64,000 nucleotides of DNA from Tubiluchus corallicola (GCA_030141605.1 JAQGDQ010000168.1:1-64000), one strand, 5' to 3'; counted from the stretch's first letter, positions 1-15,100 are shown. Notes: a model not told the origin generated them from the sequence alone. Program-made: numbers and translations.

Positions 1-1105
1 AAAGCAAAAACAGTAATAACTCCTGAGCTTGAAACAGAAATGATGATATATGTAGATGATATTTTAGGGATGGGAGACGAAAATACAATTAAAAGAATGA
101 CTAAAAATTGTACAAAAACTGAAGAGTAAGAAAAAATTATGTTAAAAACACAATAAATGCAAACAAAGATGACTAGAAAGAAAATAACTCCCTCACTTAA
201 AGAAAAAAAAAATAGTAAAGGAGAAATTGGAGAAAAATAAAGCTATAAATACCCTGGTGATTGGCTAAATGAGAAAAACACCTATAAGACGTTAATTGAA
301 AAGCGAAAAGAGCAGAACAAATTTAAAATCAGCTATATTAACTCCATAGCAAAAATTAGTAAAGCAGGAATAATGTCAGTAGAAATAAAACTAAAAGTCT
401 ACAAATCACTTGCAATACCATCATTAATTTATAATTCTGAAACTTAGTCAAACATGAAAAAAATGAGCTTGATTAATTTCAAACAAATGGAAAGCATTCA
501 AGGCAAGTCAAGTCAATAAGAATTACGTTGGGAATGGCTAAAACTACAAGTTATAGGGGTTAGTATGAGAATTGGGAATATGGCCAATTGAAGAGCGTAT
601 TTGCTACACAAAATTTGTTTTACAGAATTCTTTTAATATCAGGAAGTGAAAAGTTAGCCAGCAAAGTTGTGGCACAGCAAACAACATATTGGCATGAGGG
701 TAATTGGTATAGTGAAATTGAAAAAATAGCAAACATTTATGGAATTACTATTAACAAGGAATATGTGAAAAATCAAAATAAATTAGAGTGGAAAAATATG
801 TAAAATTTAAAATAACATCTGTGATACGAGACATATGCAGTGAACATATAAATAAGAGCACAAAATTAATACTTCTGGAAATCAATAAATGGTTAAAGAA
901 CGATTGTTTTACAAAATTCAGTCATGTAGAAGTTAAAAATACTTTGGATTTAAGACTTAATATGGTCAAAATAAAAGCAAATTTCAAGGTTTCACTTATA
1001 AGAAATTTAATGTGCGCAATAGAGAATTAGACACGGCAGAATATTTGTTTATTTGTAGCAAATATAAAAGGATTAGAGAACATCTAGGCGAGGTCTCAAC
1101 AGAGG
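1..1105 (+). mobile_element. Broken LINE with RT YVDD motif and restriction-like-endonuclease-type C-terminus (copy A)
   Basis: Positions 1-130 encode the end of a reverse-transcriptase palm with the catalytic motif YVDDI. Further frames, interrupted by stops and frameshifts, continue through positions 250-800 and give text typical of the thumb and linker of non-LTR elements (for example YKSLAIPSLIYNSET). Positions 930-1080 hold the motif LDLRLNMVKIKANFK, followed by a decayed Cys/His-rich stretch. That LNM...K.N..K block is repeated in the fragment at 2360-2890 inside COG2 intron 1, so the two are copies of one family. The C-terminal layout suggests a restriction-like-endonuclease clade (R2/NeSL/Dong type) rather than an APE-type LINE; this is inference. 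The element runs off the left edge of the window and cannot be functional. Confidence 0.6.
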
Positions 1106-1110
1106 ATGTT

Positions 1111-1560
1111 AAAAGCTGTTGTAGTGATATGCGAATGATTGTTTGTTTTATAGGGAAAGCATTTTATATGGACGAATATCTTAGCCAAGTATGGAACCCG
1201 CACTTTATCAAAGATATGAATCTACTTGAAAGTGTACAACAACGTACAGTCAACATGGTTGAAGGACTCAATGGGTTAACTTACGAACAGAAACTAAGAA
1301 AGAGAAACCTGCAGCTGTACAGACTCTTTATTAGAAGCATCAGTAGCACCAGAGGACACAGTTGTAAGGTCTATCAGAGAAGAGCCAACACTAATAGATG
1401 TCGACTTAGTTTTTCCAATGCTGAGATTGGTCTATGAAACTTGTTACCGGAACATATACTATAGTTAGTGCTGCAAATGTGACATGTTTCAAGAATAACC
1501 TTGACAAACACCTCTGTACAAGAAATCTCCTATTTTAATGCCACTTGGTGTGCTCGGAGA
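1111..1560 (+). mobile_element. C-terminal fragment of a CR1/Jockey-type LINE
   Basis: A reading frame at 1140-1330 encodes YLSQVWNPHFIKDMNLLESV and then QRTVNMVEGLNGLTYEQKL. This is the usual tail of reverse transcriptases in CR1/Jockey/I-type LINEs (C-x-x-VWNP... LE-x-VQRR...GL-x-Y..RL). After a frame disruption, 1435-1545 gives NLLPEHI and CFKNNLDKH, the usual final block. It abuts the end of LINE copy A, so one of the two inserted into or next to the other. It is a fossil without an intact frame. Confidence 0.6.
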
Positions 1561-2210
1561 TGGAGCATGTTACTGCACCTACACTAAGAACAGGTCAGAG
1601 CTCTGTAAGGTCTATTAGTATTACATAACTCATTTGCCATAAATATATATAGTCATGAGAGCCAAGGATTCAATACAAAGCGTGCTCACAAACTGCTGAG
1701 ATTTTGATGAAGTAAATGCAGAGGAATAATAAAAGTTATACATTCTTGAAGGACCCCTGCAATCGATTTCATCGTTTGCCCATACAAGTGGAGAGGGGTG
1801 CGAAAAATCACAAACCAGTGCTGAAAGCAGGCCCACTACAAGTCCAGCTTAGCTGTCTTTAGTTTGGATAACATTCCACTTTATACAAAGTTTGCAAAAT
1901 TGTTCACAAATTTTATTATAAAAATATACCTTTGCATTATGATTTCACTAATATTAATACCAATAAACCGCAATCCTTAAAACGTGCACAGAGACTTCAC
2001 AAACAACGCTTCCAAAAATGGTGGACATGTTGGAACTCCCACAATGCAAAGCATTTGCTTTCTGCGCCACCTCCTGCAGAGTTTTCACATTACTGATTAT
2101 GTGATTTTGTGTGCTGCAAAATGTACATGTGGCACGAACTTTTCGGAAGCAATGGAAATTTTGTCGTTTTTGAAGATAAAGTACTTTAACGTAATATGAT
2201 TTCGTGAAAG

Positions 2211-5200
2211 ATGAAGCTGGATCAAGCAAACTCGCTGCCAATGGCTCCTAATGCACTGTGCTTCAATAAGGATGAATTTATGAAGGTCTAAAATTTCACC
2301 ATTTCTATCGGAATTTACTGATTAGTAAACTAAAGAGATTAGCATCAGAGGTACTCGAAATGCAAATAAACAGTGCACATGAAAGGTCATGGTATAATGA
2401 AGTAGTTGAGGCTGCAAAAAATATACCATAGATGCTAATAAAGAAATGGTGAAGATCATGAAAAAAGTCTGATTGGAATAAAGAATAAGATTGAATGTTT
2501 TATCAAGAATGAATGTGCAGAAAAATGCAGGAGCAGCACTAAATTAAAATTTTCAAGGCATACCGAGTGGAAATGACAAGATTACATAGATACATGCAAG
2601 CCAGAAGAGGTTAAAGATATATTGAAAATAAGACTGAATATGATTAAAGTTAAAGGAAACTACAAGAATGAGTTTAAGGATCAGTTATTATGCCCAGTGT
2701 GTGGGGAAGATGATGATACTACTGATGCTTAAATGTGACAGATATGGAGAATGGAAAAAAAATTTGAACTCAGATATATTAATGAACAGTGAAAAGGAAG
2801 GATTGCTAGAAAATAGAAATCTAGTGAACGAATGCATGGAATACAGGATGAAGACAAATAAAGACATTAAACTGGGAAAAGGCAACTAAAAGATCAGCAT
2901 TATAGAAAAATAGACTTTGCACCCTATAAAGGTGCCCGCCTCTGATAGGTGGAGAGAGTCGAGTATCGCAGTCGCAACCACTGTATTGTATGTAGTTACC
3001 TACATGATGCAGAGTAATATGTGGGTTACATTTTGCCTTATCAGTTAGTGTTGCCTAATGCTTGCATATCAAGCCTTTTATTGTGCAAGATGAGGCATTT
3101 ATACTTAACTCCTACATGTGCTGTAAGCTGTAAGCTGCAAGTAAGCATAGTTAAAGTATGTTAAACCAATGTTACCAGATTGCTAGCTTTGGAGCTTGAG
3201 GTAGCTGTTATTGTATGCCTATAACGCAGAGTGTACAGTACACTCCCATTTATTAAATTATCTGCACAGTTGAACTGATAATTTTAGTATTATATTTTTA
3301 AAAGTGCTAAGTTTTTGGCTACAATCTGCTACAAGCTTTTTTTATTCTGATGCTCATAAGGAATTAAAGAAAACCATTTCATGTTTGTCACTCATACATT
3401 GGCCTACATATAAAACAGCTCCTTTACAGATGTAGTAATTTTACAAGGTGTTTTCAATTTCCATATATACTAACAGTTACTGTGGCAGGTGCTGACATGT
3501 AGACCTACCCTACCATTCATTATAGAATAATTATTAGTGAATAACTTCTCTCATTATGGCTATAATGATTAAATAATGACTAGTTTTTAACTGTGGTTAA
3601 CATAAAATATTGTATTATTGACGAAAAACTCTGTTATACTCTGCACTGTCTTTTGTAGAAGTAATATGAGAAAGTAGCCGAATTGCAGGATTACAATACC
3701 AATACAACAAGATAGCTTATTTCTTGTAAAAAACTGTGAAATGTCAGCCTGTCATATTTTAAAGGACTTACATATTAGTTTGCTATCGAGTCACAGTACC
3801 AAGGATGTAAAACGAACTTCAAAAAAATAATCTGCAAACTGAGATTGCTTGCACTTTAGACAGTAGAATAGATTCTTCTATGTATAGAGTTGTGTAGATG
3901 TTTACATTGCATCATAAATCCGTACTTCTTGCAGGATGGGTTCAGCGTTGATGAGTTCGTTAGCACTTGCAGAAAGCAAGTGCAGCTGGAGCAACTACGT
4001 GACGATCTCGGGATTTACCTTAAGGTGCTGCGCTCAGCAATGATTGAACTCATCAATAAAGATTACGCAGATTTTGTCAACCTTTCAACAAACTTGGTAA
4101 GACTTGTTCTTACTTAGATTAAGAACATATTAAGCAAACTTTTAGAGCAACTGTAAGGCCAGACTTAATGATCAGCAAAATACTATTCTTTACTACTGGC
4201 ATTTTTTGCTGCATTACTGCAGAACACAATTCCCCATGGGTATGACCGTGTGATTTGTTTTGGTTTATTTTTTATTTTGTTTCAACTGTGAAATCATAGT
4301 GCTGGAAGGACGGAAACTGAAAGTGATTGGCCTAACTTGTGAAGCATTGTGCTTTATGAATCAGCTACTTAACAAAACTCTTTACATTACACTGATGCAT
4401 GTCGTGTTCACTGTGCTGTTTATGTAGTCATCGTCATCACGTTTATCGTAATCATATCAATGATGCAATGCTGTTTTTGAACATTACCTTCGAAAAGAAG
4501 TCCGAAAAGTGTTCTGGAAAATGTCTAATAATGCATTTCAGTAGCAAATTTGTCACATAACATCATCCCGTGCTAAAGGAGCATTTTTTTGTGATAGCTT
4601 GATATCAATTGCTGGTAAGTAAATAAGTGCGTGACCACAGTAAAAGTTGTATATGTTGTGCATTTTTGTTGGCACACTGACCACTGACCTACCTTTGAGG
4701 ACTTTCCTTGTATAATGACAAAGTTCTGATCTTACCGCAATCCCTTTACATTAGTAGTGGGCCATGCAGGTTAGGTTCTTCTGGATTCCAGCTTTGAAAG
4801 TAGTGAGCTGTTTTAATTTAATGAAAAGCTGTTCTGTAGTTAATTGGTTTGTTTTATATATTGATTAATTAATAGTGTTTTTCATTCCCATTTCAGGTTG
4901 GTTTAGATAAGGCAATTAAAAATTTATCAATTCCGCTCGAAAATGTGAAGGCACAAGTTACGGTGAGTGTGAAGTTTGAGCTCTCTGTGAGAAAATGATA
5001 CATTCTGGTCTAAACAAGTGAGGTGTTATTTAGCAGAACAGTATTTTGTTTTGTACTATATTGTTGTAACTTTTATGCTTTGTTAAAACAAAACTGCGAC
5101 TGCTTTAAAGCAGGTCTGAAGCCTAAATATGATTGGGATAAAAATGTAGTTTAAACATTGCTGATAACTATGTCATATTTAAAAAGTGACGAAAAGTGAA

Positions 5201-6136
5201 GACATTCAACAATACATGTGCGTATGTGGTAAAACACAAATAAAAGTGCTGCTGTATCAGAATTTTTCTCGCTGAATTTACGCAAATTACATGAAACTAT
5301 GTATCACAGACTGTCTAGGCTAACCTTGGGATACCTCAAGTAGGAGGTTATCAATTTACTTATTAAACTGCATGGAAACTATGAATCCAGCATTGTATAG
5401 TGTTCCATGGACTGTATGAACAATGTAATGGTGAGGAGTACTTCTTCGAATCAAATCTGTGATCTAAAAGTAAATATTATTATATGATAGTTTAATTAGA
5501 TGCTAGCCGCAACTTTCTTGGTTAATACACGTACAGCAATAAAGATAATTAATACTAACCATTTTAAAATCATATATAGTTGTAGTAATGGCTAAAAATA
5601 AAAAACAACATGAAAGCCAGCAAACTCCATCATTCAGCCCCATACAGTTTTCTCTTCAGTCACACCTATGCATAAACTATACCCTTACAATTTTTTTATT
5701 GAAAAAAAGATCATTCTTTTGAGCAGAACAAGGCAGTCCTGCCGATGAGATATTTAAAAAGCAGGAATGATCAGAAATATACAAATATAACCATGCTACA
5801 ATAATAAAACAGCGCGGCTTGAGATACCGGTGACGTCATGCTAAAACTTCTGCATGCCGTACCTCATTACTAAAATTTTTAGTCAGTCGCATATAGCGGA
5901 TTGAAATGTTCAAGGACAAAAGACTGATTTGAGCTTAACATTAAAAACTCTTCAGCTCTGCTTTAAACGAAATCAAAGCTTAAATGATGTAGCTTTTGCT
6001 GTGTTTAGGATGCACACTTGTCTGTAACAGACTGTATCAATCTCATCGAAGAAAAGTTGAAGAAAAGAGCTGAAATTCGTCAAAAAAAGGTATATATGTT
6101 ACGTCAAGTGGTGTTTAATTCTTATTGGGTTTATTG

Positions 6137-6173
<37 letters not shown>

Positions 6174-9100
6174 TGAAATAGTTTCATGTACTATATGCTG
6201 CAGTAGTGAGCTGTTTAAACTTAAGCGTTGGGTATATCAGAAATGGTACTTTTTCTTTAGATAACTGATTGCTTGCATAGTTAGCATAACTAAGCATATC
6301 AGAGTGTTTCTGCTCATTTAAAAAAAATTGAAAGATAAGTGATGCTGTTTGTGAGTCGTTCCTCATTTCTTTAACCTGAACTGTCTTCGTTGCTTAGGCT
6401 TACTTGCTGGATCTTATGAGCATAATCGAATCGGTAGAGAAAATAGAACGACTGCTTAATATTCCTGCAGATGGCAGCAAAATTGACTTGGAAGCGCAAG
6501 CAGGGTAATTTTCTTTTTAGTTGTTGTGTTAGTTTTTTCTGTTTTGCACGAAACTTGTCAAAACGGTAGATCCTCATTTAAAGTGAATGATGCTGAGGTA
6601 TAATCAACTTGATTTACATGATCCATGTTGCACCTGGAAAGCATTCTAATGAGGGCTTACTATACTAAAGGTGAAAAGGAGTTAATCCTTAAAACTGGTT
6701 TCTTGAATATGTGGATACTGTGCTGGTGCCTTTATTGTTCATTTTTTAAGTCTTGGAACCAATGTTAAAAACATCAACTTTAACATATGTTGTATTAATG
6801 GTCTTTTTTTCTTGTGCTTAACAAACATGGCTTTTGCTTGTGTTTTTATTGCTACTACATTTGTTGAAGGCCACTCGATGGACAGTTGATAGAAAGGGTA
6901 GCTACAGAATTCAACCAACTACAATATCATGTTATGAAGAGTAAGGGTCATAGGCTTGTTGAGAAAGTTAAACCGGTAAGTAATAGCATATTGTTAATAA
7001 TTATAAGTAGCTAATTATTATCCTTATCCACTGGATAGGTCGAGAGTGTCTGTTTGAAACTTTATCACTCTGATAGCAGTGCTGAAGAGCTGGTAAGAAC
7101 AATTTACTTAGCAATAAATATTTTCAATTTTTGTGTTTATCAACTTTATAACATGTTGTGCCGTTAATTCTCTGTCTAGTTCTTCTTTGTGTCGATCAAT
7201 ATTCTGTGTGCTAGCTATAGTTATTAGCTGTTTAATTTAGATGACAATTGGATTATATGTTCATTTCATTTTCATTTTATTGCAGATTTTGTATTTTGTA
7301 GGATCACTTGTGTTTCTTATTTTGCACTGTAATATAATACTACTTTATTCATTTAACCCATGTCTGTTTATTTTCAAGTTTTCTTTTGTAACTAGTGGTT
7401 AGCTTTTATTATGTTTAGTCACATAGTTTCCCAATTTCTGCATACCTGTAATACATATGTATGAATGATGCCAAATTAATCGTATCAGAAGCAAAATTTT
7501 ATGTCTGATTTTGTCCAACTCGATTATTCACGGTTTTAATTTTTTGTTTAATAATAATCACCTTGGTTGCACTTAATTTAGGAATTACATTTTATTTCTG
7601 ATATAAACAAAATTAGATTTTTAAAGCCATGCCATGGCAGAAACTTCTTTAGAAGAAATTTACTAAGCTGACCAATATGATGAACTCCTAGAGTATGTAC
7701 AAATGAGATTTAAGTTCACTTTTAATACTTATTATAATGTAAATACATTTCTTCTTAGAAAATCATGCAGATCACATCTGTCCTGCAGTACAGCTTGGAG
7801 CAGCAGTTCACAGAAGGTCTGGAGGAAGGAAATTTGAACACGCTCAAGCAGTGCTTACGCACTTATGCCACCATCGATAAAATTCGTGACGTGGAAAACC
7901 TGTTCCGCCAGAACTTTGTCCGTCCTTATATGGAATCTGTAGGTTACTTTCATAGTGATTTTAGGTTATCTGTAATATGTGAAAGGATTGCTCATGTTTT
8001 TATGAACTGCTATAGAAAGAAATGAACAGTTTAGCTCAACGTGTAGCAACCAAGCCGTTAGGTAGCAACACTAGTCAGTATTAAGTTTTAAAGTTCAATA
8101 CATCAATGGTGGACCTTGGTACAACTAATGAAAGTGGTTAGCGAGAAGCACTACATTGGCAGCAGGGTCTGAGTGTAATGCTTGGAGGATTGGGAGATTG
8201 TAACCAGTATCCTTTAATGCTGCAGTTATTGTAATTGCAGCTTATAGGATAAAAGAGAATAATCAGTAGTTGAAGTATTATTCTTTCAACAACTATGCTT
8301 GAAAATTTGAAAATGCCCTATTTGCTTTTGAAAGAAGAAGTGGATATTATGTGCTTGTCTCAGAATCAAGTACTCTTAATTAATTCATAATGACAAATAT
8401 TAATAATAAGCATTTATAACATTTGAGCAAAGCTTTGAATTTAACCTGTTTTCCACCAAACACAAATTGTTGCAACTTCTTTTAAGTCCTCATTTCAGCA
8501 GTATTTTCAGAATAAAAACGTCTGTCACAAAACCTCTGAATGTTCACATAAATATAAGTGAGTGTTTGAGATTAGCATGATAGTCAGTTTGCTAACATGT
8601 GCAGGCAAGGAATGGCATGTATTCATTATTTACGATTTTCTTTCAAGTACTAATCATTAGCAGTTAATTTGGGTGCAAATAAAAGTTGTCCCGTCACAGC
8701 AGACACAACTGATATGTTGTAGACCACTCATTCTATCTGCTGTAGCAACAAATGATAAACAGACAGATAGGCAGCATACAAACTTTCCTGTTAATTGTGT
8801 TACAAACTTTGATTCTGCAATAACTATTTTCAGGTTATAACCGAGGACAATGTGGGGTCTTCGGGCATCAGACTTGAAGCCACATTTCAAAAAGTTTTGG
8901 ATTTCATTCCCATTCGCTGTGAAAAATTGTTACTGGTTTCATCAACAACTAAAAGGTAGGCTTAGTGTAGGCTGACAAATGTGTTTACTTAGGTCAGATA
9001 GAGAGGGTTATATATATGCTTCACACGAATAGAGGTGTCTTACCTTTTACTGTCATTATTGATGCTTGAATGGATAATTCAAAATTTTCTGATTTCTTTT

Positions 9101-12100
9101 TTGTTGTCAAGCTGGCTTGAAATCCCATTCTGATTAGCTGTTATTACTCCAATTGCTAATCGGACTTGGTATTACTTAACCACTGTCGCCAAGCACATAT
9201 GCTGTGACTGTAAGCTATTGATTATACACTCACCTCACAAAGGCAATACAGTTTCTTAATAAACATTGCACAATATTTTTTACCAAATTGGCCATGTTTG
9301 TTTATTTAGTTTTAGGACTTTTTTAATTTTGCAGTGCTGATATAGTGCAAGGCTATGATTTCCTTGTGAATTCTGTGTGGCCAGAAGTTGTAATTTGCTT
9401 GGAGTCGCGAACACCATCCATCTTTGCACCAGGTGATCCTGATGTTTTCCACGAAGTACGTATTTTGTTATTAGTTTTTGAAGGTTAATAAAATTTAGTG
9501 CATAGTAGGAGTTAGTTTTGGTTTTTTAATTCTGTGAGGCTTGTGCCCTTTTTACCTTTATGTGTCTTCTGACAACTGCTTTGTTAGTGGGTATATTGAA
9601 AACAACTGATTCTTCCTTGATTATATGAATTTTGTCGAACATTTATTTGTACAGTAGGCACCGCTTAATAGACTCACAGTTAAGACTCAATCACTTATTT
9701 GATTCAAAAACGTCTGGTAGGGGCCGCTTCTATTCAAATGTACATAAAAACTGTTGGTAATTGACTCAAATAACCATAGACATAATAGGACATTTTTATT
9801 TGCCCAAAGAACCTTTCCTACTTTTATGTCATCTTTACTTGGCTTTTGTGCTCTATAATATACGTAGAAACAATCATATTAAGTACTGTTTTGTTTGTAA
9901 GCAGGTACTGTTTATTATGCATTAATACACTAGCATAGCGGTTTTGCTTTGAATGTGTTACCTGCATACATACATACATCATACAGCAAATAAGAGCAAT
10001 GAGTTAAGAAGTTTGAAAAATGCAGCAAAAGCATAAATATCTAACAGTTAAGGAGAAAGCTCTAAGTGCCGAATGTATTATAAGAATACATGCATTACAC
10101 AGCAACAGATTTTCAATGTTTTTATAATTATGAGAACTTTGTGAGCCAACTTCTGCACGAGAAAACGAAGCAGCCGACTTTGAAAGAATTTTTGTAATTT
10201 TTGCAAATAAACAGGCTTGTGTAATTTAGAAAAATTGTACTTTTTAATTTATTACTAATTTACTTAGATAAATTAATATTTTAAAGTACATTTTTAAAAA
10301 AAATTTAACGAAGGAATTTAGGCATTACTTATTTTTTAAGATTCATTAAAAACCTTTGCAGTGCATACTAAGCTGATGACTCATACTTCTGTACCACTAA
10401 CACTACACCCATCGGTTAATAGGTTCAGTCGCTTAATGGGGTCAAAACACTTCGGTCCCAAAGTGAGTCTATTAACTGGCATCTACTGTACATCTTAGTA
10501 TGGTTATATTTTAAAGTACTTTGTTAGCAGTTACTGTTCGCTGTTGTAGAATTTTAAAATTTGTATTAGTGCAGTCTTCAGTTTTTAGCTGTATTATTTT
10601 TTCGGTGATTCCTTCTGCCCATTGCAGGGATGAGATTAATATGTGGGGTTATTTGTACCTAAGAAAAGATGCAAAGCACTTTCAGAATTCGCTGCCCGGT
10701 GGATTACTTTTAACACGTTGTGCTCTGTAAACATTTTCTGAATTGGCAATGTAAGTGTTAATATTTTATTTTTTTCAGAAATATTGCATTAGCATGAAAT
10801 TTCTTGAAGAGTTTGAATCTAAGTGTGAAACTCAGTCTAGTGTTAAAAATCTTCGTGCGCACCCTAGCTATGGAACGTTCATGAACAAATGGAGCTTACC
10901 TGTTTACTTTCAGATCAGGTGATTCTTTTGAGTTCGCAGGAACATGGTAGAAATACTTCTGTTGAGTTATGTGTGTTCTATTGTGTGTTCGAAATAGTAA
11001 GGTCTGTCTGTTAAACCTATGCTGTTCCATCATAAGTAATAAAAGAATAATGGTAGTAAGTTAGTACAGTTCTCTTGTAAAAATAAATCTGGGTTTCTTA
11101 TAAAAACTGTTAATTTTATGATAACACTTTTTTGACTAACAAAAGTTTTTTTGCTTTCAAATTGTAAGTAGATCTGTGGCCCTATGCCAAGTTTCACTGC
11201 TTTTGTAAACACTACTAAACATCGGAATGACAAAAAATGGGCTTACATAGCGATAATATCAGTATCTTAAATGTTCACGTTGGTGAAGAATATTAAATTC
11301 TTTTTGACTGAAAATAGCGGTATAATTTGTCGTTTAAGGGGTAAAAAAGTAATTTGTTTCATTAGTTATTATTGCACTTCTGTGTGTCAGAAGATTTGTC
11401 CAATGAATGTTAAGATGATAAGCACATCTTCATGGTACTTCCGACTAAAAATTACTTTTGCAATCTGTCAAGTAAAGTCTCAGTATTTGCTACGCCAACA
11501 TTAAATTTCTACTTTGCTGAGAAACCTGTTCTTTTTCATTTTCAAACGCTGTATTTTTACAATGTTGACTCTAAATGTTGAAACCAACCATTATTCAAAG
11601 CCAATGATATCTTTAAAGTTGAATTTTGTCAAATGCTCTAATATTTTTCTCAGATTTCAAGAAATTGCTTCCACATTTGAGAATGCACTTTGTACACCAT
11701 TTGAGCAAAGCAAAGGTTAGTTTTTTGACATATTTGTATTGATAAACTTTTGGCAAATTCATGAGTATGAAATTAATATCTAGAAAAACTTTTTTCTTGT
11801 ATCATCATTGAATATAACTACCTTCTCACAACTTGTACTTGTATCCGGGTTGGTGTTCAGTCATCATGGAAATATCTATTTTGCACTCTAAACGTTGATT
11901 TTCTTGTTTAGGTGATCCCACATTTCATCTAACAGTGACAGTAGAACTGTGGTGTGCTCTTTGTCAGTGTTGGGATGCAAATATCTATCTGCCTGCTCTA
12001 TGTCATCGATTTTGGCAGTTAACACTCCAATTATTAACAAGATATAATACGTCACTGAATGAATTACAAGAGGTACTTTTTACGTAGTACGCTTGGATAG

Positions 12101-15100
12101 AGCATAGAGTGTACGTGTTACATGGTTGCAGTAGTACAGTGAATGTGTTACATCTGTACAGCATACAGTGCATAGCGATGGCATAGCAGTACAGCAGTGT
12201 AGTTATGGAATATACAGTAGTCGCCGCTTAATAGACTCACTGTTAATGGTCTCATTCGCTTAATTGACTCAAAAATGCTTGGAACGGGCCGCTTCTATTC
12301 AAATATACATAAAAACTATCGGTAATTGACTCTAACAGCTTCGCTTAATTCTCAATATTTTTCCTTCACATACTTAAAATAAGACATTTGTATGTGCCCA
12401 AACAGCCTTTCCTACTTTTATGTCATCTTTACTTCCCTTTTGTGCATTATATATGTAGAAACGATCGTGTCAAGTACCGTTTTGTTTGTAAACAGGTACG
12501 TTTATCATGCGCTAATATGCTAGCCTATTGATTTCCTTTGACCTACCTGTCCAATGCAAGTAACCTCATTACCCAAGAAATCCTGAAAGCTAAACATTTT
12601 ATCACTTGCTTAGCGGTTTGCTTTTGAAGCTCTGGCTGTCTTTGCCAGAAAGTTTAATCAGTTAGATGTTGCTGCTATGCTAGGGACCACACGTGCAGTA
12701 CAGTAAGTCATCACAATTATAGCAAGAGGAGCTTAGGCGAAACTACAGATGAAGCTACTTGCGGGGAAACACAGGCACCACCAACATTTGTGCATCATAC
12801 AGCAACAGATTTTCGACGTTTTTATCATTATGAGAACTTTGTGAGCCAACTTCGCAATGAAGCAGCCGACTTTGAAGGAATTTTTGCAAATAAACAGACT
12901 TGTGTGATTTAGAAAAGTATATTTTTTAATTTATTGTTAATTCATTTATATAAATTAATATTTTAAAATATTTTTTTCTAATTATTAACTGCACAAAGCA
13001 ATCTAGGCAGTACTTCGTTTCTAAAATTGATTAAAAGCCTTTGCAGTGCATAATAAGCTGATGACTCATACTTCTATAGCAGTAATACTACACCCATTGG
13101 TTAATAGGTTCAGCTGGTTAAATGGATCAAAACACATCGGTCCCAAAGCGAGTTTATTAAGCGGCAACTACTGTATTGGCATAGCAGTAAAGAGTACAAG
13201 TAACTCGAGTGCGGCAATACAGATTACATGTACCGTGGGTGCGGTGGTGCAGAGCATGTTAAGAGGGAAAAATAGTGCTGCATACACATTATATGGGTAG
13301 AGTGCATGCTGCAGCGTACATTTTATATGGCAAAGTGTAACAGTGGGTACATTTAAATCGATAGTGGATACTGCAATACAGTATGCATGTTACACATGTA
13401 GCAGTATGGCGTACATATTACACTGATACATCACTACAGTAAGGCTGTTGTAGTTATAATAGTACAGTCTGCATGCTATATATGTGCAGCAGTATAGTAT
13501 ACATGTTTTATGTGTACAGTATACATGGTACATGTGTACAGCAGTACATTTTGAGTTTTGCTAATTGTTGAGAAGAATTCTCTCTACTTGCCCTTTAATC
13601 CAAGATTATACTTATTTAGATCTGCCTGTAAGACTTGGCTTCATTATATATGTTTAGTAGGTCAGCCAATCAGAACTAAGCACGTTTTTTAGTTTACTCA
13701 TTGGAAGAGAAGAAATCTTTGCTTTCTTTGTAATGTTGATTTTTAAAATAACAGTTTTGTGATTACTGCAAAACCTTAATTATTATTGCTTTTCTGTTTT
13801 TCATCATTGTTTTATTGTAGCATCACCAAAAATATTTGCACATTTTTTTTATCAGATCTGCCATTAATATGGAAAGGGCGGGTAACTAGATAATAATCCA
13901 TTTTAGGCTTTGACCTTTCCTTATTGTACTCCATAATTATAACACTTTTCATTATATTACACTCATTTTTTCATTATTATTGTTAGTATTAGTATTATTG
14001 TTATGAAAAAATAAATACTCTATATTCTCTGTTATGTGTACAGCAACATAATGTATATGTGTGTGGGTACAGCAATACAGTGTGCACGTTACATGTGTAT
14101 GGTTCTGAATTATTGTTCTATAGCAGGGCATACCTATGATGTTGAATGGATGAGGTGATTATCAGAGATAGTTCTCTAAGATGAGACACTGACAGTGGTG
14201 TCTTGGTGAATATTGGATTCATGCTTATCATAAAAAAGTGTATTTTAATATCTTTGAAAACTTTTAGTTTTTTAGTGCAGACGGTATCTTCAAAAACTTT
14301 ACCACTTTTTGCATTGTAGTAACTATTTGTATAATGTCTTTGAGAGTGAATGTGATCCAGAAAATTTAGGTTTTACCGTTTCAATGTATTTTTTCAGTTG
14401 CATTCCAGCAAATCGGCACAGGCTGGAGCATCTGCTGATATAAGAACTGCAAGCCCCAGTCCCATGGGAAATGGACGACCACAAAACACAGTGGCATTTA
14501 ATATAAGAAATTATGCATTGCTGATTGCTGACACTGAAAAACTCCTGCGGAAGGTAAGTATTTTCTTATGTATGCAGTTCTAAATGTATGCAGTAACTCA
14601 TTATATAGCATGCAATAGCAAGGATGTTGATAAATAGTGGTAGGACCAGAGTAACATTTTTTCTAGGATATTCTTTTAAGATGTTGCATTAAACTTGCAG
14701 CTATTCACCTTTCTTGAAGTGCATAATACAAGAATAATTTGCCATGATTCATTTTACCCTTGGGTGTTGTACTTATTTTTATTTTTATGCAGTTTGCACT
14801 TTCGCAATACGTTAATTAAGTTGAATATGTTGTTGCAAGACCCAATGTTGTTGTGATAGACCCATTAGCTCATTATCAACTACAGAACCCACTTTGGGTC
14901 GTGATTTTTCTTGAACTTAGCTCAGTATCAAGGATAAATTAATTTTCTATAATGAGCTACTGAACCTGTTGATTTTATAACGATTATCTTCCCTCAGTGA
15001 GCTAAATAGCCCGACTGAAAAAAAGCAGATAAAATAATGTAGTAGCATTTTTTCCTACAATCACATATCCCCATTTCCTGAGCAAGCTTTGTACTGCATA

